Source of the DNA: Sarcocystis neurona
Taxonomy: Eukaryota; Apicomplexa; Conoidasida; Eucoccidiorida; Sarcocystidae
Direction: 5' to 3'
DNA: 64,000 nt
Assembly: GCA_000727475.1 (NCBI GenBank)
Contig: KL647295.1
Coordinates: 931,985 to 995,984 of the forward strand
The notes under the pieces are model-generated. The model was not told the DNA's origin, did no database searches, and saw only the letters and a list, made by a program, of their open reading frames with translations. How positions within the stretch are numbered: the stretch's first letter is position 1; each line of letters starts with the position of its first letter. Of the stretch, positions 24,134 through 36,137 are shown one piece after another. The translations under genes were made by a program, and so were the position numbers.

Positions 24134-27100
24134 ATGGGGGACAGTCAGACAGCAGCGGCAGGGGACCAGGGAGGAGACGATTATGGAGTAACGGCAGAGA
24201 TACGAGCGATGAACGCAGGAGACATCCGCATACGTACTGCGATGATCGACAGCGAAGTGCGAGTGCTGAAGAGTGAAGCCAATCGACTGCGCTTTGAACT
24301 GCACTCTATGCAAGTAACCGCTCACACAGGCATCGGGGAGAAGAACGGCAGGAGCGAGAAGGCCGGGGCTAGCAGTGCGGGCACCAGCAGCAGCAGCAGA
24401 GAGGGGTAGCTGCGCCAGCAAGAGGTGAAGCAGCAGCGGAAGTCGCAGCAAGCGAGTGTCCATCAGCAAGACAGGAGCGACAGAGGCACCAGCAGCAGTG
24501 ACGGAGGCTGTAGCAATAGCAGCGTCGGAGAAGGCTGCTGAGCAGCACAACGGTGGCCACCACACCGGCAGCGGCCGCAGGAACAGCGAAAACAAATGCA
24601 GCAGGAAAAGCATGCAGCACGAGCAACAGCGGCATCCGGGTGGAACAGGGACTGCGTCAGAAGCAGCATCAATAGTGCATGCTCTCCCGCGTATATGTGT
24701 ATGTATGTGCTGTTCCATTTACGCACGCGGGCAAGGCACGCACTACTGTGTTGTACAGTCGCTGCTGCCGCGCAGAAAATTTCGTAACTGCTATGATTTA
24801 TTGTAGCTGGGCGTGGTTGTAGCGTTTGCGGCGTCGAAAGACCTGCTGCAGTCGGAGTCTATCGGCAGAAGGCACTGCAAAAGATACATGTGTTCGTCTA
24901 CTCTAGAGATGCATCACGCTGCAGTATCCGTATACATGTATCTATATATGTGTTTCTTTGTGTGTACGTGCGCACACGCACACTTCCTGAAGAGCGCGTT
25001 AGCACCAGCGGTTAGAGCCGTGCTACGAGTCAGAAGGGCAACTGTGTGTATACGAGTGGCAGCAGTCGTAGTAGTGAAACACTGAGAAGGGCTGCTTGGC
25101 GGCGGCCTCGGCTTAGACGCATAGGATCGCCGCTGACGGAAGAAGCCGAGAAAATCTGTTCCTTTTCTGTTCCGTTTTACGTCACGTACAGGGGCTGCAC
25201 GCACGCAACGGCAGTGTCACTTGCTTCAAGTCGATGCGTGGGTAGGCATCGAAGCAGTCTCATATTTGTAGGCACGTATACAAGAGTACACGCTTGTGCA
25301 TCGGTTCGCACAGTAATACTTTGGAAAGCATATATATATATATATGTATACTTATCTGCAGGCGTGTAGATGTGTGTGCAAATGCGTGTCCCTTCAAAGT
25401 GTACATTCGCGTAGGCAGATCTGAACAGTTCTGTGTATGCACACCCGTATGTACGTATGTACGTATGTGCGGGTATTGAGCCATACATGTGTGTACGTAT
25501 ATGTATATGTGTACGTAGAGAAATGCGCGTCGAGGAGTCAGCTAGGGCATCTTGAGAATTTGTTGGAGTATGACGTTGCTATTTGCTGCAGGAGCGCGTG
25601 AAGGACAATTTAGAGAAAATTCGATTGAACAGACAGCTGCCGTACCTCGTCGCCAACGTCGTGGAGGTAAGCGTCGGCAGCAGCACCACCAACAGCAGCA
25701 AGCACCGCAGCGAAAGAACTGTAACAGCTGCGGCGACAGCAACAGCGACGGCAGCAACAACAGCAGCAGCAACAATGACCTGTGAGCTGCAGGTCCCCTA
25801 ACAAGAAACCTGGAGCAGCAGCGGCAGGCGTGACCGTTGAGAATGAACAACAACAAAAGGCCAGTAGCAAGAGCTGCGCCAGCACCGCTAGCAGCAGCAC
25901 ACGAGTGACAACCACAGCAGCAACAGAAGCAGCACCAGCAGCAACGTTAGGGGCTGCGACAGGGGAATAAGAAGCAAAGGCGACTGGGAACAGCGGTAGC
26001 AGCGACAGGACTAACAGCAGGAGCAACAGCAACGGCGGCTCAGGAAATGCTCGCGCAAGGCACCGCGCTGCCAGCGGAGGACAAGGAGGGCACTGTACTC
26101 ACGTGCACGTCTGTGTGTCTCTTTATCAGTATGTGTGTGTACAGGTGACTGGCTCTGTCGCCGTAGACCCCCACCCACATATGCATGTGACATATACGTG
26201 TATATATGTATATATATGTATCTCCAGTGGGCACAACGATACTCGTGTGGATGTGTCTTTCTGTGTGAACTCTAGTGTATCATTGCTGACGTTAGCAGCG
26301 AACCTTCGACCCGCGAGACGAGGGGAGGACGGACGGCCAGCACACCTTTGCACGTGCACCCTGAGCTCTTTCTTTTGAATCTCGGCGAGGCATTGCGTCC
26401 CGTCTTCCTCAACATCTGCAGTGGCGTGTGGACGTTTCTGCGTTCCCGTCTACGTCAGTATGTCGAGTTTACAGCCGACTTACAAAACACAACCTAAGTG
26501 CACTCAGCGTTTTACAGTGCAACACGCATCTGGCCGCAACACATACGTCTTTGCGTACTGGTGTGGTTCCTTCCCGCCGCGGATGTACGCGACGAGCTCG
26601 GAGTTTGCGACGGCTCTGGATGCATGTCTGGCTACTCCTGGGTTGGTGGATGCCAACATACACCCACACGTGTGTGTATAAATGTGTACGTGTACATTAT
26701 ACATATATATGCTATCAGTGTGTATGCAAATACGTATGCGTACAATGTCGTATGTGTTTCGGTGTATACACGTGTGTATGAGTACACGCGTATGCACATA
26801 CATACATATATATATATACGTATAAGTGTTTCCGTGTTTGCAGCCGGGCTACGCGCACTTGGACGTGCATGTGGGGGGCGCTGCGTGCCAGATTTTCAGT
26901 GGCACCGTTGACTCCATTTGAGACTTCCCTTGTCACAGTCAGTGCATACGTCCACACGTATGTACCAATATTCATCGTGTGCTTCCAGACGAGGAGTATT
27001 TCTCACAGCAGATGTGTAAATGTAGGCGAGCTCGTGTCTTGAGCGGTGTGTGGACAAGTGTATTCGTATACGTGCCCGGCACTCTCCATTTTCGTGACCT

Positions 27101-30100
27101 GCCTGTAGTCTCGGCTGTTCGACAGCGATTGTTGTTGCGCATTTCTCCAGGGTGGCTGCAGACTTCGTCCAGGGGTTTAAGTCGCTGCTGCAGAAGACTT
27201 TGCGTGTGGTGTCTCTCTTGTTTTTTCAAGATATTCGACAATGAAGAGGCAGACGAAATGGAAGAAGATGGCGCAGTCGGAGACATCGATGCGCAGCGAC
27301 GCGGGAAGTGCATGGTTATCAAAACTTCCACTAGACAGGTACACCCAAGCTGAACTGCTTGCGTAGAGAATACATGTTTCTAGAGAATACGTGTTTCTCT
27401 CTCTGGCTCTCTTCCGCTGTATATATATTTACATACTTCTCTACACATGGTAATGTAAATGACTGCGTATGTGTGTGGAAGCGTATGCTGATACGCATGT
27501 GCTTTAACTTGCATACACTTTCCTCTTGCAATATTCTTGTCTACATCTATACATGTATCTTTATACGCACGTATGTGCAGGAGGATTGCATGACCCTCCT
27601 GGGAATTTGTGGGCGTCGACGTGTACACGTGGATCTATATCAGTGAGGTTCTGCGTGTGCTGATACGCGTGGTTTGTAGATGGATATGTGCTTGTAAAGG
27701 TACGCGGAGAAATATACCTGAAACATCTCCACGTATACGTGGGTGCGTCGTATGTCGTGTGTGTAGAGAGGTGACTGTGTGTTTGTAAGTCTGTGCTTGC
27801 ATGCGTGTACGTAGAGGCACGTGTGTGCACGTATATGCGGGCTTGTGCGTTTGGCTGCGTGAATGGCTTTGTCTGTCTCCACACATAGAAAAGAGAATGT
27901 ATAGGCCCCTAAGTGCTTACCTACGTATCTCTCATATGTTTTTCTGTGGAGGCACCTCTGTGTGTGTACATATGTGAACATGTATGTGTATATATATATA
28001 TGTCAGTATTTTCGTATCACGTATACGAGTATGTACATGTATGTGTACACAAGTATATAGCTGACTACGGACGTTCACGCCTGCATGCCTAATTATGTAA
28101 GTGTGTGTGCGTGTGCGTATATGTGCACACATATGTGTGTGTATGCAGTCCGCGGAGATAGATGAGTGCGTGTTACACGTACGCATATATGTGTATGAGT
28201 GTGCATCGCACGCACTGTGCCTGTGCGTGGACAAGATCTTCGTCACCTGAGTGCCTGTCGGTGATGTTGCACTTCTCGCGTTTGTCGCTTCTCTGTTCCT
28301 GCCGCGGTGATGTTTCTGTCGGTATTTGTGCGACACACTTTCTTTGCTCCCGCTGCTGCTCGAGCGTGTGTTGCGGCAGACTATCTTCTTGCCCGTCATT
28401 GGCCTGGTAGAGCCCTCGGTGCTGAAGCCAGCAGATCTGGTAAGTGTCGCGCAGCACCAATAGTGACGCAGCGGGAGCAGCAGGCAAAACGAAGACAGCA
28501 GCAGCACCATGGGAACACCAGCAAGAGGAGCCCCGCAACAGCAACAGCAAAGCAAGAATCGCAGCGGCCACGCAGTCGCGCAGCAGCACCAGCAGTGACG
28601 CAGCACGAGGAGCAGGCAAAGTCCTGGAAAAGCAGCGGCTCGAACAACCGCATCTACGCTGTCCCAACAGCAGCCAGTCAGCAACAACAAAAGGTGGAGG
28701 ACGTGCATACAGCTGTATTTGTTAATACTCCTCTATGGCGTCGATGCACCAGAAAGGAACTATAAGCTTTTTGTCACAGGCATGCTCCCCCTGGTGGTGC
28801 CACCGCTTCGGGACGAGGTAGTGGTGCGTGGGAGGCGGAGAATTTTCTCGTAGTCGCGGAGTTCGAAAGGTTGGCCTCTGCTTGCCTTGTCCACGCATCG
28901 CTGAGGCAGCATGTGTTGTCCATTCATGCAAGTACACAGGATTGAGTAGGACGCCTGCGTAGACATCTTGTTCCTGTGCCTGCGTGCACTGCTATATGTA
29001 CAGACGTACTTATATATATCTCACTATGCGTGTGTGTCTACCTGGGAAACACACATGTGGACACCAAAACGTAGGAGGGACAGGAAGCTGGACCGACTCT
29101 TTTGCGGTGTTCTGCAGAATTACTTTGCAAAGATGTTTACGTCAGTGAAGGTTGCTCTGTACTCTTCCTGCCTAATCTCCACCATCTCCAGCTTATCTTG
29201 GCCGTCTCCACTTCTTCTATTTGCGTGTCTACTCGGTCGGAACTGAACGAGGTAGAACGGTGTTTTTTCCCTATGCTACTACGTCGGTGTGCGTGCTTGT
29301 ATGGCGTTTCTCTCTCCCTTTGTTCTGGATTTTGTTTCGGGGAAGTGGACGGAAAGAGACAAATGAAATCCCCCGGTTGAACTGCGGGTGTAGTGCGTGT
29401 TTTGTCTCGCGGTTGCGAATGCTTTCGGGTGTCGAGGTCTGATCGTCTGCTGCCGCTGCCGCGCGGGCAAATTCACAGTGCAGAAAGAGGAGAAACTGGT
29501 TTGTCATCTTCTCACTGTGTCCCATCCCCACCTCTCTTTTCTTGTCCTTGCACGCGTGCATGCGAGTTTTGTACTGTCCCGCTGGCATAGGTGGGGGTGA
29601 ACAAAGACAGCTATCTGGTACTCGACAAACTGCCTGCGGAGTACGACAGCCGCGTGCGGGCGATGGAAGTGGACGAGCGACCCCACGAGGAATACAATGA
29701 CGTAGGAGGACTTGACAAGCAAATCCAGGAACTGATAGAAGCCGTCGGTGAGCTGTACACATGTATAGACTTTTGTGTCGTCTGTTTATTTGTATGTGCA
29801 AAGGATCACGTCTGGACATCCATACACAATCGTGTAGGTGTGCTGAAAAACACTGGCATAGAGGATTACAACGAATGACGTAGAAGAATTGGACACGCGT
29901 GCGCAGAAAGTCGCAAAAGCTTCTTGGGAATATATACGCGTGCGTATGTATATGTGTACGGAAACAAGCGTTTGTCTACAACTACGTGCGTATGTGTGTA
30001 CGCGTATCTTTGCGTATTTACATCCATAAACAAATGTGTACACATGTGTAAACGAATGCTTCCTGTGTATGATTCCGTAGATCTATACATACGTACAACT

Positions 30101-33100
30101 CGACTGTACAGTGTGTACGTATGTGGATTCCCTTTTGCACTGATAAGCCTTTTCGAGAAGAGTGCTACAGCGGCCTGGAGGCGGTGAGCTAACGTGTGAA
30201 AAAAACACGGTGAAGAGTAACGCACGCGGCCGTAGCCACGTGAGAATGGTAAAGAAGGTGAAGAAGAAGACAGAGGAACGGCAACTGCACAACGCTGAAA
30301 CTGTAGATGGCTCTGCATCGGTGGAAGTGTGGTGTGCAAATGCGTCGCGTCCCCTTGTATTCACGACTGCGTATCTTGCTCGCGCACTCGCGCGCAGGAG
30401 ACTCCAGTACACACCACCACGTGGCAGCCGTCTGGTGGTTCACTCGAAGCGCAGCAGTACACGTCACATTTCCGTCTAATTATGTTATGCGGTATTGATA
30501 CGGTGATCGTGTTGCTGCAGCTGCTGTTGCAGCTGCTGTTGCAATTCTGGTGCTGCTGCTGCTGCTGCGTCCCTGCTGCGACTGCGTGAACGCAGTGTTG
30601 CCGATGACACACAAGGAGCGCTTCGACAAAATTGGCATAAGACCCCCAAAGGGTAAGAATAGCAGCAACGGCAAAAAGCAGCAGGAGCAGGCACAGCACC
30701 TGCGGCGCCGGCAACAGCAGCCACGCGGTAGGTGGTCACAGTCCCAGCCACTGCCGTTGTCGCAGCGGCACTAGCCGCAACAGTGGTGGCATCAGCAGCC
30801 GCACGAAAAGCCACGGTAATCGCAGCAGCACAAATAGGCGGCGGAACCGCAGTGGCAGCAAGTGCAGCACCAGTCGCACGCCACTCGTGAAGAAGAGTCG
30901 TGCTGGAGAGAACGACCTCTGTATAGAAGAGTCAGGAGGAGCTTCAACCGCGTGGGACTAACGTAATAGAATGAGTAGGGTTCGTGGGGAGTAAGGGAAG
31001 TTGCGCAGCGGCGACCGGCGTGTTGATAAAGGGCCGCTTCAGGGGTGCCCAGGATCGGGTAGCTGCTGTTAGGGTGCCCTCTTGTCGTTAGGCGCACGGT
31101 GCGGCTCCACGCAGAATTGAAAAAGTGCATTTTTTTACAAAGACACGCCAGCAGCAACACGTCCACCTGTGGCAGGACTGCTATGGAAGACAACTACAGG
31201 CAGTCGCATGCGCTACACGCAGAGGACGTGAAGGCGGCAGCGGAACTGGGTGAAATGAAACTTCATCTCCTTGCAGTATTGCAGTCGAGCACCAGGACAG
31301 TAGCCTGCTATAACGCTGTCGGTAAACAATCATCAATCCTATTAACACGAGTGAAGCTCCGGCGAAGACTGCTGCGTTGACAGGTTGGACTCGCCGTTCC
31401 GCTACCAGTGATAAAGGGGCTCGGTGTGGTGCTTCTGAGAAACGCAGTGGTGACGACAGTGTTGAAGGGCCGCTCTGTCTCTCGCTGCTGTTTTGCAGGT
31501 GTGCTGTTGTACGGTCCTCCCGGGACGGGGAAGACCCTTTTGGCGCGTGCATGCGCTGCTCAGGTGGGCTCTGTTACAGTCGCAGCCTCTCACAAAAATC
31601 TTAGTAACGGCTCAATAGAGAGGGGGATCTACGCCTGTGTGCGGTCCTCTTCCAACGTTCGAATTGGTCAGTGTGTGTGTATGTGTGTTTTTTGCTCTGC
31701 CTCCTGTGTGCGTCTGTGCGTACGCCTGTGCAACTGTGTCTACATGATTCTCGTATACTCCAGATATTTGCGAGGTGCTTGGTAGGATACGGGAGCAAAG
31801 ACTTCCCTTGCTAAGCACACTTGATAGCTCAGTGCGGTTATCTGTATATGTTTGTGCTCTTACGTAGAATTATTCTCCGCCGACACTTCCGTATCCAGTG
31901 TTGAGAAGCAGGGCGCTGCTGCTGATGGACGTATTTTACGATCGCAGTCTACTTCGGGATACCAGCAGGCGTTTTGCCACGCTGACTTTCTGTACACCGC
32001 ACCTGCACATATCTGCTTGCCGGCTTGGAGTGTTTGTCGGGGTGAATCGTCGACTGTGAGTTTCTGGGAAGGACGAGGCCTCACGACTGACTGTTCCCTG
32101 CTATCAGCAGCACCCGTTGTCGGCAAGTCCACTGCATGCAACCAAGTCTTCTTTTGTTTTCGCGGAAGCGTGTTCGCACCTTTTTTCTTCCCTGCAGCAA
32201 GACCGGCCAGCCAGAGCTGCGAGACCACTGTGAGCGACAACTGTTTTGGCTAGGTTGTGTATCGTTTAGTGACGCGTGTTGTTCTGTGAAGAAACTTTAA
32301 TGAAGCCGACGTTTCTGGTCACTACTGAAGAATTCTAACGTAGGCGAATATGTGTTCCACAATAGCGAAGAGGATATTCGCAACAGGTGAAGGATAACTG
32401 CAGGAGTGCTGTTGGCCATGCCGACGACGCGTGCGTAGGTGCATTGGAGCTGAGTAGTTGGGATTTTTCTCGTCGAAGGGCGGTGTACGTGCACCGTGAC
32501 TGTGGAATGCTTTCCCTGAGTGGCAAACGACACTGTAGAATCCGTCTGTGCGAACATCTGCATATTGTGAATGTGAGATGACATGCGTCTTTGTGCAGTC
32601 GGGTGTGTAGGGCGTGCGAGGAGGCACTGGGCCCCTGACAAGGGGCGCCGCGAATGCCGATGTACACGGGGTGGGCTGTACTGCATGCGAAGTTTACACA
32701 TGCAGATGAAGTCCACCTGGGAGCCGGTGTACGTAGAGGTGAATGTGTTGCTCGTGAGATCGATGAAGTCTGACGAGTCTGGATGTACAGACAGACACCT
32801 GAGAGTGGTGTGGGTCCTGTGGCTTGTCAAGATAAATTTAACGCAGTCAGTGTTGGGTGTAGATAAACCGGACTGCAGTGCCGAGGGGTGTTTTCTTTCA
32901 GACAAAGGCGACATTTCTGAAGTTGGCAGGGCCACAGCTGGTGCAGATGTTCATTGGAGATGGCGCCAAAATGGTGCGCGACGCGTTCGAACTGGCCAAG
33001 GAAAAGTCTCCTGCCATTATCTTCATAGGTGAGCGCACACTATGCAAAGTGTATAAATGTGTAATGCAGTGTGTGTACACGTCCTGTCGTGCAGCTGCGC

Positions 33101-35403
33101 GTGTCCGTGTGTATTCATAAGCGCCGTTGGTTGTATGTGTGCGTAGACGTATACGCACGCGTTACGTTGCGGGTGCCATTTCTGACGAACGACACATGTT
33201 CGTTTACGTCTGTTGATGCACTGGCGAGTGCACGTGAGAACTGTTGCACTCTTCGTCTGTTTTCTTGCCAATGCTGCAGATGAACTGGATGCGATAGGGA
33301 CGAAGCGTTTCGACAGCGAGCTTTCCGGAGATCGCGAGGTGCAGCGCACGATGCTCGAACTCCTTAACCAGCTCGATGGTTTCAGTAGCGACGACCGTAT
33401 AAAAGTATGTCTGTAAGAACCTCCGTTGTAGGATATTTGGAGCCCCTTGTAGTCGATGTTTCACCTTGTACGAATAACGCGGCAAGCTCTGCATTCTAAG
33501 CGTGGCAGTACACGTACGGGTGCGCAGCTAGGAGGGACTCGGCTGCTTCAGATCACCACGTGTAGAAACGCGTGTATATGTGCCTGTGCATTCGGGTACC
33601 GGTGACTTTGTCTTTTCATTCAGCAGGTTTGCTTGTAGTTATGGTCTGCAGGTAATAGCAGCGACGAATCGACCGGATGTTTTGGACCCTGCGCTTCTTC
33701 GATCGGGACGGCTTGACAGGAAAATAGAGCTGCCGCGTCCAAATGAAGAGGCGCGAGAGCGCATTTTGCAGATTCATGCAAGGAAGATGAATGTTGATAA
33801 GAACGGCAAGTTACTCCTCTTTCCTCCTGCATGTACACCGCTTTTTGTTGGTCCTCCGTCTCTAAATGTTGAACCGCGGTGTGCACGGACATGCAGGACT
33901 CATGGTGGTGTTCGCGGTGTGTGTACTTATGCGTACACAAGGATGCACGTATGTATGCACGCAGTCGCGAGGGTGTCCGCGAAGGAGAGCCACTCTTACG
34001 GTGTGCGTGGGCTGGGCGGGAGCGAGTGCAAATGCATTTTCGGTGGGGAGGGATCACTGAAGGTTACGTCCGGCTAACTGTGCACGAGGTTTACTTCTGC
34101 ATCCGGTCCACGCCGTGCTGGAAGCTCGAGAGAAATCAGTACAGAGGCTGGGGTCCATTGTACCCGGTCGGGCAATGACGCGTGATATAAGCATGCCTTC
34201 CATGTTACACATATATTTGTACATAAATATCTACCTTGTGCATACACGTAGTGCCGTGCTTGAATGTATGTATATATATGTATATGTATATGTAATGATA
34301 TGCTTACATATATACATATTTTTCACTGCCCTGCAAAACTTCAGTGTAGTTTAGCCGTTACATACACCCAAGCTACACTTCTATAGTTCGCGGTATCTCT
34401 GGGTTCTAAGCTCGGTTGCTTACAACCCGCGTAATGTCAAAAGCTGGGGTGTCTCTGGCCGGATTGCGTGGTTGTAAAAAGGAGGACACTGGTACATCGG
34501 ATGCCTCCACTCAGCGCTTCCTCTGGTTCTGCAGCATTTCTTTTTATGCTGGTGCGGCCTGGCCTCCTGAACGTCGACGAATGTATCCTGGCGACACTTC
34601 GCGTCCTTGCGTCAACTGGTGTTGTTGCTGCCGTGGCTCGTACTACTGCTAGTCGTGCGGCATAGATGCGGTGCTGCTCCCGCTGTCGTATGGGTTGCTG
34701 CTGGTGCCGTCCCTGTTGCTGCTTCTTTTGCGTTGAAAATTCTGTGGATTCAGCGATGCCAGTGCCAGCCATCGCCTTCTTGTGCCCACGCGTGCGGGTG
34801 GGAGCTGCTGTAGTTGCCGTACCTGGGTTGGCTATGTTAATGGCTTCCTGCTGTCTTTCACCTCTGGTTCACCCGCAGTATCGCTGACACCGGATTGTGA
34901 CTCCTGATGCTCACCTGACGACCCACTGCATTGGTAGCCGGCTGCTGCCGGTGCTGCGCGACTCTCTACCGTTGTTGAATGCTATTTGTGCTCCTGTTAT
35001 TCCGTCTCTGCTCCTTTCCTGCTTTTGCGTATTACCATCGTCGGCGGCTTCTGCTGCCGCTGCATTGATTCGGGTTTTGCTCCTCGTGCTGCTGCTGCAG
35101 CTGTTTCTTGTGGCGCTCCTCCAACAGCGCGCTACACGCTGTCACTGTTGTTGCTAGTTAATTCACGCTGCTGCTTGTGCTCCCAATCCTGATTCTTCTG
35201 GCGCTTTTTCCGTAGATGTGAACTTCCGGGAACTGGCGCGCTCTACAGATGATTTCAATGGCGCGCAGTTGAAAGCTGTTTGCGTAGAAGCGGGTATGGT
35301 GGCGCTGCGCAGGGGAGCGACCGAACTGTGTCACGAGGATTTTGTCGAAGGAATTGCACAGGTGCAGGCGAAAAAGAAGTCTTCTCTGAACTACCTGACC
35401 TGA
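24134..35403 (+). CDS. RPT5: 26S proteasome regulatory ATPase subunit RPT5 (PSMC3/6A)
   Basis: Eleven exons: 24134-24313, 25592-25666, 27231-27338, 28380-28439, 29591-29747, 30596-30652, 31499-31563, 32902-33028, 33280-33404, 33652-33805, 35216-35403. They give 1296 nt, 431 residues plus TGA; human PSMC3 has 439. The product is one of six AAA+ ATPases in the proteasome 19S base that unfold substrates and thread them into the 20S core. Visible parts: N-terminal helix (about 30-75), OB fold (about 80-150), Walker A GPPGTGKT (218-225), Walker B IIFIDELD (273-280), sensor Asn in AATN (about 324) and Arg fingers in LLRSGRLDR (about 335, 338). Every junction closes in phase. Nine introns are GT-AG; intron 10 uses a GC donor. 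Introns run from 247 to 1564 nt and hold CAG/CTG triplets and TG/TA microsatellites. The C-terminus ends NYLT, so the usual HbYX tyrosine is missing. Confidence 0.97.
24380..24660 (+). repeat. CAG/AGC-rich tract in RPT5 intron 1
   Basis: The tract begins with caccagcagcagcagcagag and continues as interrupted AGC/CAG triplets with GAC and ACA variants. It lies wholly inside intron 1, so its Ser/Ala/Gln-type translations are not protein. Confidence 0.75.
24680..25515 (+). repeat. TG/TA microsatellite-like tracts in RPT5 intron 1
   Basis: Clusters lie at 24685-24720, 24925-24990 and 25260-25515. They include tatatatatatatatgtata at about 25330 and gtatgtacgtatgtacgtatg at about 25445. They account for several false Tyr/Ile/Cys-rich open frames in this intron. 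Confidence 0.7.
25670..26040 (+). repeat. CAG-rich tract in RPT5 intron 2
   Basis: The tract consists of cagcagcaccaccaacagcagc-like strings with acaacagcagcagcaacaatg at about 25757. It starts right after the exon 2 donor (GAG/GTAAGC) and ends about 1.2 kb before exon 3. It is read as coding in several frames only because CAG, AGC and GCA lack stops. Confidence 0.75.
26100..26850 (+). repeat. TG/TA microsatellite-like tracts in RPT5 intron 2
   Basis: Two tracts (about 26110-26225 and 26655-26830) contain catatacgtgtatatatgtat and cacatacatacatatatata-like strings. Between them is plain intron sequence with no recognisable coding content. Confidence 0.65.
27400..28220 (+). repeat. TG/TA/CG microsatellite-like tracts in RPT5 intron 3
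   Basis: Most of intron 3 is made of gtgtgtgtgcgtgtgcgtata, tatatatatatatgtcag and acgtatacgtgggtgcg-like strings. The 258-codon minus-strand frame crossing it (27932-28708) is an artefact of this repeat plus the CAG tract in intron 4. Confidence 0.65.
28440..28720 (+). repeat. CAG/AGC-rich tract in RPT5 intron 4
   Basis: The tract starts immediately after the exon 4 donor (CTG/GTAAGT) with agcaccaatagtgacgcagc and continues as interrupted CAG/AGC triplets. The position, directly downstream of a donor, matches that of the CAG tracts in introns 1, 2 and 6. Confidence 0.7.
29750..30130 (+). repeat. TG/TA microsatellite-like tract in RPT5 intron 5
   Basis: The tract contains gtgcgtatgtatatgtgtacg, acgtgcgtatgtgtgtacg and tacacatgtgtaaacg-like strings starting just after the exon 5 donor (TCG/GTGAGC). 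The same intron ends with a pure-looking CTG run (30513-30590) ahead of exon 6. Confidence 0.65.
30510..30875 (+). repeat. CTG run before, and CAG tract after, RPT5 exon 6
   Basis: A gctgctgctgctgctgcgtcc run ends intron 5 a few bases before exon 6. Intron 6 opens with agcagcaacggcaaaaagc and more CAG/AGC triplets. The 57-nt exon 6 is thus bracketed by CTG on one side and CAG on the other on the same strand, which could pair in the pre-mRNA. Confidence 0.65.
33806..35200 (+). repeat. Microsatellite and CTG-rich content of RPT5 intron 10
   Basis: TG/TA strings lie at 34195-34325, including atatatatgtatatgtatatg at about 34270. CTG/TGC-rich DNA lies at about 34610-35170 with several gctgctgctgcagctg strings. 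There are no conserved coding pieces between exons 10 and 11. Confidence 0.65.
33806..35215 (+). other. GC-AG intron 10 of RPT5
   Basis: Exon 10 ends in phase 1 after the codon for Asn369 plus one G. The intron begins GCAAGT and ends CCGTAG before exon 11, which completes an Asp codon and continues [17 protein letters not shown]. No GT donor nearby restores this frame: the nearest, GTTACT five bases downstream, leaves in phase 2 and would shift the conserved C-terminus. All other RPT5 introns here start with GT. Confidence 0.85.
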
Positions 35404-35407
35404 AAGC

Positions 35408-35714
35408 CGGTCGTCAGATATTGCCTGGACAAATTCTGTATCACAACAGTATGAACAGCGTATGTTGCGATACGTGCCAGAACGCCTATATGTCTTCGTT
35501 ATGCCACTTCTGAAAGAAACTGGATTCCAGTCGCCATGCGTGGAGGAGATCTTCTGTGAACTATCCCACGTGGACGACGGTCGTTAGGTATTGCCTGGAC
35601 AAATTCTGTATTTTAACAGTATGAACAGCGCATTTTGCGGTACTTGCCAGAGCGCTTACCCGTCTTCGTTGTGCCGCTCTTGAGACAAACTGGATTTCAG
35701 TCGCCATGCGTGGG
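35408..35714. repeat. Two-copy direct repeat downstream of RPT5, offset 170 bp
   Basis: The block cggtcgtcagatattgcctg starts at 35408 and its near copy cggtcgttaggtattgcctg at 35578. Similarity continues for about 135 bases (acaaattctgtatnnnaacag, gtatgaacagcg, ttgccagagcgc, aaactggattncagtcgccatgcgtgg). The first copy begins five bases after the RPT5 stop codon, so the repeat lies in the likely 3' UTR. Confidence 0.85.
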
Positions 35715-36137
35715 ACCGTACACTCACCCTGTTAGCGTGTTAAACTGAAGCAGTTGTATCACTGCAGAATACAAGGGCTTGTACATGCAGTTTTCGACAC
35801 GTAGGAATTTTTGAACTGCATCCTCTCCCAGATTAGCACGACAAGGAGACTGCGAATTTGTGCCACAATTCGTACGGCCCGAGCAGTTTTCGTAATACCT
35901 AACTACATTTCGGGCCCTACCACGCTTATTCCACGGTGTAATAATTATCGTTTCACGGGAGTATGCTTTAAGTGATATGGAAGAATCTGTCATTACACCT
36001 CATAAGACAGAGGTGTGCTGTCAATAGAATCCCTCACCTGGTGGGTTTTTTAAGAAAGGGACGGCCACTTTTATCTACAAGACTACTATTTCAGTCAGTA
36101 ACACTCCTTCGGTCCTTATGCCAAACTACTCGCGGTA

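Noticed and set aside
26428..26911. Plus-strand ORFs of 117 and 137 codons
   Set aside because: They lie inside RPT5 intron 2 over TG/TA-rich sequence; translations are Val/Tyr/Cys-rich artefacts.
27932..28708. 258-codon minus-strand ORF
   Set aside because: It crosses RPT5 exon 4 antisense, a CAG tract and a TG/TA tract; its Cys/Leu and His/Thr/Tyr runs come from those repeats.
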